Shown here in pieces: positions 17,977-23,663 of a stretch of DNA of 32,083 nt; positions within the stretch are counted from its first letter, which is position 1; each line of letters opens with the position of its first letter. Made by a program: the position numbers and the translations under genes. The stretch is from Calothrix sp. MO_167.B12 (GTDB lineage Bacteria; Cyanobacteriota; Cyanobacteriia; Cyanobacteriales; Nostocaceae): the NCBI GenBank assembly GCA_030066045.1, contig JASJCJ010000084.1, forward strand, positions 1 through 32,083. The letters run 5' to 3'. The notes beneath the pieces were generated by a model. The model saw only the letters and a list, made by a program, of their open reading frames with translations, did not search any database and was not told the origin of the DNA.

Positions 17977-17982
17977 TCTCCT
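17977..17982 (-). promoter_or_regulatory. Shine-Dalgarno deciding the SDR start
   Basis: AGGAGA on the minus strand, seven bases before ATG 17969, supports this start over the upstream in-frame ATG at 18032. Confidence 0.7.
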
Positions 17983-18168
17983 GTTTGATTCAGTTTCATC
18001 CTAGAAAACCAAACTCTAAATTGCACTAGCAAATTATGCCAAAATATATGTAAAGTGCGCCAGCAAACTATTGTTCACATTATGCGATCGCCTGAGATAA
18101 TATGACTGTTGTGAAAGACGGATAATGTATACAGAGAAAGACTTTATCTTTAAAGTTATTCAAGGTTA

Positions 18169-19071
18169 ATGATGAAAACGCCAAATAAAATAGTCGAACT
18201 TCTTGATTACAGACAGGCAAAGGCATCTAAGAATTTTGTTCCTCAACCTGCTACACTTTCAAGCTTAGGATGGGATGGTATTCATTTTGAACTTCATCGA
18301 CAGCCCCAATTTGAGACAGTAGAACACCAACACACCATGCACGTAATTGCCTTTGGTTTTTCCGATTCTCCAGGGGAAAGATGGCTAGATGGAAGAAGTC
18401 AAAAAGAGAGGCGCGAACGAGGGGATATTGCGATTATTCCTGCTGGTATTGTTCATCGCTGTAACTGGAATAATTCAGCCGAATTTGGTATTTTGGCCGT
18501 TGAACCTGCGAACCTCAAACAAATAGGTCAAGATTTAGTAGATTGCGATCGCATTGAACTAATTCCACAGTTCATGAATGAGCAAGATGAACTGATAAAA
18601 GGAATTTTCTCAACCTTAAAAGATGAATTAGAGTGCCATAAAATTGGCGGTAATTTATTGATTGATAGCCTGAAAATGACATTAACAATTCATCTATTAC
18701 GAAAATATTGCGCTACAAAACCCAAACTTTCTAGCTATGAAAATGGCTTATCTAAATTGAAGCTAAGACGAGTAACTGACTATATATGCGAACATATAGG
18801 TGACAATTTAAAAGTAATTGAATTAGCTGCGATCGCTCAAGTAAGTCCCTATTACTTTATACGCTTGTTTAGAAAAAGTATAGGTCAAACACCTCACCAG
18901 TATATATTGCAGCAGCGCATTGAAAAAGCAAAATATTTGTTGCAGCATCAACAAATCAGTGTCTCAGAAATTGCAGCTATGGTTGGCTTTTGCGACCAAA
19001 GCCACTTGACTAAATACTTTAGACGCATTGTTGGTGTTACACCAAAACAATATCAAGCTAAATCGCAATAA
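18169..19071 (+). CDS. AraC-family transcriptional regulator
   Basis: This 300-residue protein has an N-terminal cupin-like effector domain, with HQHTMHVIAFG and RGDIAIIPAGIVHRC (about residues 45-105), and a C-terminal AraC double helix-turn-helix (about 203-298). The HTH region shows LAAIAQVSPYYFIRLFRKSIGQTPHQY and the hallmark ending ISVSEIAAMVGFCDQSHLTKYFRRIVGVTPKQY. It lies divergently from the SDR gene across a 199-base spacer and 82 bases before the dienelactone-hydrolase-like gene, so local control of both is the simplest inference. The double ATG at 18169 allows a start one codon later. The effector is unknown. Confidence 0.93.
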   Translation: MMKTPNKIVELLDYRQAKASKNFVPQPATLSSLGWDGIHFELHRQPQFETVEHQHTMHVIAFGFSDSPGERWLDGRSQKERRERGDIAIIPAGIVHRCNWNNSAEFGILAVEPANLKQIGQDLVDCDRIELIPQFMNEQDELIKGIFSTLKDELECHKIGGNLLIDSLKMTLTIHLLRKYCATKPKLSSYENGLSKLKLRRVTDYICEHIGDNLKVIELAAIAQVSPYYFIRLFRKSIGQTPHQYILQQRIEKAKYLLQHQQISVSEIAAMVGFCDQSHLTKYFRRIVGVTPKQYQAKSQ

Positions 19072-19153
19072 TTTTCCAAAATTTGGCAACTTTTTTCTAG
19101 AATCATAGATAGCATTTTTTCTAAAGTATCTGTAAGTTTTGAGAGATTTATAG

Positions 19154-19867
19154 ATGCAAATTGAACAGAAACAAATAATCATTTTTACTCCTGATGGAGA
19201 AATGCCAGCTTTTTTGTGTGTACCTGCTGACAATAATAGCCCCAAGGCAGCCGTTGTGGTACTAATGGAGGGGTTTGGCTTAACACAGCACATTAAAGAT
19301 GTAACAGTACGAATTGCTAACGAGGGTTATCTGGCAATCGCGCCAGACTTATACTATCGGAGCTTACCAAATAATAAGTTTGGCTATGATGAAATCACCC
19401 CAGCCAAAGCCATAAGGGATAGTCTCAACTACAGTAAGACTGTAGAAGAAGATATTAAAGCCACATTAGATTACCTGAAATCACGAGAAGATATAGTTTC
19501 AGATCGCATCGGTGTAATGGGCTTTTGTTTTGGTGGAAGTATGGCTTTTTATACTGCTACTAAATTTTCCTCAGAGATTGCGATCGCTGCACCTTTTTAC
19601 AGTATTGTTCTTGATGAGTGGTTAGAAGCCGTTACCGATATTACTATTCCCATTTATTTATTCTTTGGTGGCGCAGATCCGTTTATTCCTGAAGATCGCA
19701 TTCAACAAATAGATTCTCGCTTTCAAGAGCTGGGTAAAAATTATCGGTTGAAAGTATATCGTGATGCAGATCATGGGTTTTTCTGTCACGAACGTTCTTC
19801 CTACAACCAATTAGCAGCAGAGGATTCTTGGAGTGAACTCACAAAGTTCTTCAAAAATTATCTATAA
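19154..19867 (+). CDS. dienelactone hydrolase family protein
   Basis: This 237-residue alpha/beta hydrolase carries the DLH-type triad: nucleophile C125 in GFCFGG, D175 in FGGADPF and H207 in DADHGFF, plus E39 in MEGFG at the position that interacts with the nucleophile in known dienelactone hydrolases. The length matches the family. Such enzymes hydrolyse lactones or other small esters in the cytoplasm; the actual substrate cannot be told. It follows the AraC-type gene in the same direction with an 82-base gap, suggesting shared regulation. GAGAG upstream of ATG 19154 is a modest ribosome binding site. Confidence 0.9.
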   Translation: MQIEQKQIIIFTPDGEMPAFLCVPADNNSPKAAVVVLMEGFGLTQHIKDVTVRIANEGYLAIAPDLYYRSLPNNKFGYDEITPAKAIRDSLNYSKTVEEDIKATLDYLKSREDIVSDRIGVMGFCFGGSMAFYTATKFSSEIAIAAPFYSIVLDEWLEAVTDITIPIYLFFGGADPFIPEDRIQQIDSRFQELGKNYRLKVYRDADHGFFCHERSSYNQLAAEDSWSELTKFFKNYL

Positions 19868-20325
19868 GAAAAATATCAAAGAGCGTCGGCGTTATCCAGT
19901 AGGGTGGGCATTGCCCACCTTACCCTTATTGAGAAGGTGCAAGATATGTGTAAGAAAAAGAGCATCGGCGTTATGCTAAAAGCGCTCCGCACCGAGCCAT
20001 ATTACTGGATGGTGCGTTACACTTTGCGGTAACACACCCTACGTGTTTTTCAAAAATCAAATAGTAATCCTATCCAATTAAGGGAAAGGGCACGGCGTGG
20101 GTCAGATTATTGCACATGGGAAAATATTGTAGATGCCGTGCCCCTACAGGATAATTTATTTTTTGGTATTCCTTGGGGAAAAACTCCGGTTCTCCAGACG
20201 GATTAGCTTAAAATCACCTGCCAATTCGTATATTTACCTTCCTCACAAGTTCCTCAAATTTTTGACCTATAAATGACGTTGGGGTCAAAGCAAGTCCTCG
20301 AACAACGTCATTAAAGCAGGTGAAT
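19868..20325. other. repeat-rich spacer before the diaphorase operon
   Basis: No gene is seen. The stretch holds a hairpin at 19899-19923 (core GGTGGGC-ATT-GCCCACC), two copies of AGAGC(G/A)TCGGCGTTAT (near 19880 and 19958), a palindromic repeat ending in ACACACCCTAC near 20040, a long-spaced inverted repeat GGGCACGGC / GCCGTGCCC (about 20088-20141), and a perfect 10-bp inverted repeat just before the operon (20272-20312). Confidence 0.6.
20272..20312 (+). promoter_or_regulatory. 10-bp inverted repeat upstream of the diaphorase operon
   Basis: AATGACGTTG (20272-20281) and CAACGTCATT (20303-20312) are perfect inverted repeats with 21 bases between, ending 13 bases before the ATG. They could form a leader hairpin that would sit against the ribosome binding site, or serve as two half-operators about three helical turns apart. 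No regulator is identified. Confidence 0.4.
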
Positions 20326-21477
20326 ATGACGGTAAAAAACTTACAAATCAAAGATAAGGTAATCGTTGACCGTCAAGATTTTCAACAATTATTTGATGTT
20401 TTGCAGCAACAGGAGTATGAATTAGTTGGTCCTACCATTGTAGAGGGTGCGATCGCCTATGAGACTATCTCTGCGGTGGAAGACTTGCCCATTGGTTGGA
20501 CGGACGAACAAGATGGCGGTACTTATCGCCTCAAACCAAGGTCAGATAAGGCACTATTTGGTTATGCCGTTGGTCCACATTCCTGGAAAAAATACCTGTT
20601 TCCGCCACGGTTACAACTGTGGAAAGCAGAACGCCAGGGTCAGGAGATGAAAATTACCACACCTGAACCGGAAATTCCCAAACGAGCATTTATCGGGGTG
20701 CGTGCTTGTGAATTAAATGCGATCGCTATTCAAGATCGGGTATTTCTCCAAGGAGAAGCTGTGGATTTCCACTACCAAACAAGGCGCGATCGGGTATTTA
20801 TTGTTGCCGTCAATTGCTCCCAAGCTGGAGGAACTTGTTTTTGTGTGTCTATGAATACAGGTCCCCAAGTAAAGACGGGTTTTGATTTAGGGGTAACGGA
20901 AATTATTGATGGGGATCAACACTACTTTGTGGTGGAAGTTGGGAGTGAGTCAGGTGCAGAGATACTGGGTAAAATTGCCCATAAGTCTGCCACAGAGCAG
21001 CAACAACAGCAAGCAATGGAAGTTGTGGCTGCAACTGCCAAGCAGATGGGGCGTACTATGGATACCCAGAATATTAAAGAACTTTTATACAATAATATTG
21101 AACATTCCCGTTGGGATGATGTGGCAAATCGCTGTCTTACCTGTGCTAACTGCACTATGGTTTGTCCCACCTGCTTTTGCTCTACCGTAGAAGATACCAC
21201 CGATTTAACTGGGGACAATGCCGAACGCTGGCGACATTGGGATTCCTGCTTCACTATGGATTTTTCCTACTTACACGGTGGTAGTGTACGTTCCAGTGCC
21301 AAATCCCGTTACCGTCAATGGATGACCCATAAATTGGCTAGTTGGATGGATCAGTTTGGTACATCTGGCTGTGTGGGTTGTGGACGTTGTATTACTTGGT
21401 GTCCCGTGGGAATAGATATTACCGCAGAAGTTAAGGCAATTCAGGACAGTCAACCGCTGCGCGGAAGTCAAAAGTGA
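20326..21477 (+). CDS. sulfhydrogenase/hydrogenase-type beta subunit, 4Fe-4S (HyhB/AsrA-like)
   Basis: This 383-residue soluble iron-sulfur protein matches beta subunits of group 3b hydrogenases (sulfhydrogenases) and the related anaerobic sulfite reductase subunit A. The conserved IGVRACELNAI motif (about 124-134) and CFCVSMNTGP (171-180) lie in the core domain. Two C-terminal 4Fe-4S motifs follow, C270-x2-C273-x2-C276-x3-C280 and C349-x2-C352-x2-C355-x3-C359. It should relay electrons between the flavin subunit and a catalytic partner. ATG 20326 is preferred over GTG 20320 because AGCAGG lies five bases before it. It heads a probable operon with a cyclic-nucleotide-fold gene and the gamma subunit. 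The stop codon lies where a small repeat is inserted. No catalytic hydrogenase or sulfite reductase gene is in the window. Confidence 0.85.
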   Translation: MTVKNLQIKDKVIVDRQDFQQLFDVLQQQEYELVGPTIVEGAIAYETISAVEDLPIGWTDEQDGGTYRLKPRSDKALFGYAVGPHSWKKYLFPPRLQLWKAERQGQEMKITTPEPEIPKRAFIGVRACELNAIAIQDRVFLQGEAVDFHYQTRRDRVFIVAVNCSQAGGTCFCVSMNTGPQVKTGFDLGVTEIIDGDQHYFVVEVGSESGAEILGKIAHKSATEQQQQQAMEVVAATAKQMGRTMDTQNIKELLYNNIEHSRWDDVANRCLTCANCTMVCPTCFCSTVEDTTDLTGDNAERWRHWDSCFTMDFSYLHGGSVRSSAKSRYRQWMTHKLASWMDQFGTSGCVGCGRCITWCPVGIDITAEVKAIQDSQPLRGSQK

Positions 21478-21530
21478 GCCATTGCGGTGGACGGGTTCCC
21501 CGGCATAAAGCAAATGGCGAACTCCGAAGG
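21477..21530. repeat. 54-bp repeat insertion at the 3' end of the beta-subunit gene
   Basis: The direct repeat AGTCAAAAGT flanks this segment (21467-21476 and 21531-21540). Inside are inverted arms GCCATTGC and GCAAATGGC. The insertion begins within the TGA stop codon of the upstream gene, so it helps define the C-terminus. Confidence 0.45.
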
Positions 21531-21554
21531 AGTCAAAAGTCAAAAGTCAAAAGT
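21531..21554. repeat. AGTCAAA heptad array, 3.4 copies
   Basis: Three exact copies of AGTCAAA and part of a fourth follow the 54-bp insertion in the first spacer of the diaphorase operon. Confidence 0.75.
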
Positions 21555-21708
21555 AGGTCAAATTTAGATCAACAAATCAAAACTATGACCAAACATTAAT
21601 CGGTATCAAGCCCCCAAATTCTATTTGTGGAGGTGGAAAAGATTTTCCCCTTAACCCTTGCCTCTCGATTTATCAATGGGGAAATTGTTAGCACAGCACA
21701 AAAGTGCA

Positions 21709-21713
21709 GGAGG
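21709..21713 (+). promoter_or_regulatory. stranded Shine-Dalgarno (GGAGG)
   Basis: GGAGG, within AGGAGG-like sequence, lies 72 bases before ATG 21786 and has no start codon at normal distance. Removing nine of the ten heptads that follow would place it about nine bases from the ATG. It is therefore probably the original ribosome binding site of the downstream gene. Confidence 0.45.
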
Positions 21714-21714
21714 C

Positions 21715-21784
21715 TAACTGATAACTGATAACTGATAACTGATAACTGATAACTGATAACTGATAACTGATAACTGATAACTGA
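21715..21784. repeat. STRR array: ten exact copies of TAACTGA
   Basis: Seventy bases are exactly ten copies of TAACTGA, ending one base before ATG 21786. The heptad contains TAA and TGA, so stops occur in every frame and translation cannot enter from upstream. The perfect identity of all ten copies suggests a recent or unstable expansion. Confidence 0.95.
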
Positions 21785-21785
21785 A

Positions 21786-22262
21786 ATGGCTACACCTACC
21801 CCTACCCTTGCTCCCGTATTGAGAGAACACAGTTTCTTTCAAGGTTTAAAACCAGAATATATCGACCTATTAATTGAATGTGCTGCCAATGTTCGTTTTA
21901 ATGCCGGAGAATTTATTTTCCGCCAAGGAGAGCCAGCGAATAGATTTTATTTGATTCGTCATGGCAAGGTTGCAGTAGAAATTAGTAAACCCGCTCAACA
22001 ATCCATTGTGATTAAAACTCTGACAGATAATGACGTTTTGGGCTGGTCTTGGTTATTCCCCCCCTATGAATGGCATTATGACGCACAGGCATTGGAATTG
22101 ACAAGAGCGATCGCTCTTAATGCTCAATGTCTGCGGGGAAAATGCGATCGCGATCCTGCATTGGGTTATGAGTTGATGCAACGCTTCTCTTATGTAATGT
22201 TAGATACCCTGCAAGCAACTCGATTGCAACTTTTGGATCTCTATGGCTTACCTAATAGATAA
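21786..22262 (+). CDS. cyclic-nucleotide-binding-fold protein without DNA-binding domain
   Basis: This 158-residue protein is a single cNMP-binding-type beta barrel: HSFFQGLKPEYIDLL, AGEFIFRQGEPANRFYLIRHGKVAVEI (about 40-66) and a C-terminal helix. There is no helix-turn-helix, so it is not a CRP-type transcription factor. The usual phosphate-binding cassette with its conserved Arg is replaced by LGWSWLFPPYEWHYDAQA (about 85-102), so cAMP binding is doubtful. It sits between the beta and gamma diaphorase genes on the same strand and may be an accessory or sensory subunit; that is inference. The start ATG follows directly on ten TAACTGA heptads, with the only good Shine-Dalgarno 72 bases away. 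Confidence 0.85.
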   Translation: MATPTPTLAPVLREHSFFQGLKPEYIDLLIECAANVRFNAGEFIFRQGEPANRFYLIRHGKVAVEISKPAQQSIVIKTLTDNDVLGWSWLFPPYEWHYDAQALELTRAIALNAQCLRGKCDRDPALGYELMQRFSYVMLDTLQATRLQLLDLYGLPNR

Positions 22263-22288
22263 TTCATAATTCATAATTCATAATTCAG
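22261..22288. repeat. AATTCAT heptad array x4
   Basis: Four heptads (three AATTCAT, one AATTCAG) begin within the stop codon of the cNMP-fold gene and fill part of the spacer before the gamma subunit. Confidence 0.85.
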
Positions 22289-22356
22289 AAAGTTTCAGAT
22301 TTAGTCTGGGTTTGAATTTGCATCTACCGCCTTATTTTCGGGAGTTAATATCAAGT

Positions 22357-23220
22357 ATGACAACAACTAGCAGAGTCGGGGAAGTTCTATTGCAAACAGA
22401 CCCTATGGTTCCTCATATCTATCGGGTACAGCGAAATCGTAGGGAAACCCATGACATCTTTACCTTGGAATTAGAACCAGTATCAGGGGTAGAAGCTCTA
22501 ACATTTGCCCCTGGTCAATTTAATATGCTCTATGCTTTTGGTGTGGGTGAATCTGCCATCTCTATTAGTGGTAATGCTGGTATAAAAAATAAAATTATAC
22601 ATACCATTCGCCGGGTGGGGACTGTTACAACTGCCCTGGGAAAATTGAAAAAGGGTGACACACTTGGTGTTAGAGGTGCCTTTGGTAGTTACTGGCCCAT
22701 GCAGGTAGCGGAGGGGAATGATGTCATATTTGTGGCTGGTGGTATTGGATTGGCACCACTGCGTCCGGCTATTTATCATGTGCTTGCCAACCGGGAAAAA
22801 TACGGCAAGGTAGCCATATTATTTGGAACTCGCACCCCTAATGATATTCTATTTAACCGGGACTTACACAAGTGGCGAACGCGTTGGGATACTGAAGTTT
22901 TACTCACCGTGGATCGGGCAGAACCGGGATGGAAAGGGAATGTGGGAGTAGTCACCCACCTAATTCGCCGTGCTCAATTCGATCCCCTGAATACCACCGC
23001 CATGATTTGTGGACCGGAAATTATGATGCAATTTACTACAGTAGAATTACTGAAAAAAGGCATGAGTGCAGATAATATTTATATTACTATGGAACGGAAT
23101 ATGAAATGTGCGATCGCTTTTTGTGGTCACTGTCAGCTAGGTCCGAAATTTATCTGCAAAGATGGGCCTGTATTCCGGTATGACAACATTAAGTTCTGGT
23201 TTGACCAAAGGGAATTTTGA
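22357..23220 (+). CDS. sulfhydrogenase/hydrogenase-type gamma subunit, FAD and 2Fe-2S (HyhG/AsrB/PyrK-like)
   Basis: This 287-residue flavoprotein has a ferredoxin-reductase-like FAD domain (APGQFNMLYAFGVGESAISISG, about 51-72), an NAD(P)-binding domain (FVAGGIGLAPLRP, about 125-137) and a C-terminal 2Fe-2S site, C251-x4-C256-x2-C259-x7-C267. That arrangement is shared by sulfhydrogenase gamma subunits, sulfite reductase subunit B and PyrK. It would exchange electrons between NAD(P)H and the FeS beta subunit. ATG 22357 has GGAG about twelve bases upstream and fits the family start; a TTG 15 codons earlier is less likely. It is the third gene of the probable operon. Normally delta and alpha (NiFe) subunit genes follow, but here the next gene is unrelated. 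Confidence 0.85.
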   Translation: MTTTSRVGEVLLQTDPMVPHIYRVQRNRRETHDIFTLELEPVSGVEALTFAPGQFNMLYAFGVGESAISISGNAGIKNKIIHTIRRVGTVTTALGKLKKGDTLGVRGAFGSYWPMQVAEGNDVIFVAGGIGLAPLRPAIYHVLANREKYGKVAILFGTRTPNDILFNRDLHKWRTRWDTEVLLTVDRAEPGWKGNVGVVTHLIRRAQFDPLNTTAMICGPEIMMQFTTVELLKKGMSADNIYITMERNMKCAIAFCGHCQLGPKFICKDGPVFRYDNIKFWFDQREF

Positions 23221-23342
23221 GAAACATGATTTTATCCCGTAGGGAACATCGACAATCTACTGGATTATAGAGTAATTTTAACCGTGCCGTGCCCTTGGTG
23301 CGATCGCTTGGGTTATAGAATAGACCTCTGGTGGAAAAGAAT

Positions 23343-23371
23343 GTAGAGACGTAGCAATGCTACGTCTCTAC
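23343..23371. repeat. 13-bp perfect hairpin with AAT loop
   Basis: Arms GTAGAGACGTAGC (23343-23355) and exact complement (23359-23371) close an AAT loop. It shares its outer GTAG/CTAC ends and GC-AAT-GC centre with other hairpins in the window. Confidence 0.85.
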
Positions 23372-23505
23372 AAGGGTTTTGGTGCTCCGCATATTTAATT
23401 TCCAACAGAAGTCTAATAATTATAATCGCGCCGTGCCCTTTGTGCGATCGCTTCTCTCCACCTTACACTTAGGGATTTCCAAGTTTTAAAATATCCCCAC
23501 ATTAA

Positions 23506-23528
23506 GGGCGCACGCAATGCGCCCCTAC
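23506..23528. repeat. GGGCGCA-type hairpin repeat
   Basis: GGGCGCA and TGCGCCC surround CGCAA, followed by CTAC. The same sequence is found at 12793-12815 and, inverted, three times in the tandem array at 31632-31949. Confidence 0.85.
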
Positions 23529-23663
23529 AAATGTACTGTTCTGTTTGGGATAACGTATTTTTTGGTATTCCCTTATTTAAAACTTCAGTTCGGGACTTAC
23601 GCATATGCCCATGTAATTAAAGTTCTATTACAATATCTGTAATGTGTATCTCAGTATTGGCTA

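Larger units (their letters stand above)
23221..23663. other. spacer with hairpins before the LRR-ROC-CHAT gene
   Basis: No gene is seen. It contains two GCCGTGCCC(T)T..GTGCGATCGCTT segments (near 23285 and 23428) that each include a HIP1 octamer, a 13-bp-stem hairpin (23343-23371), a GGGCGCA-type hairpin (23506-23528) and a lone GGGACTTACGCA. There is no strong Shine-Dalgarno sequence before ATG 23664. Confidence 0.6.

Noticed and set aside
21715-21784. Heptad array as an origin iteron cluster
   Set aside because: The unit is only 7 bases, with no DnaA boxes or replication gene nearby, and similar arrays with other units are scattered through the window.
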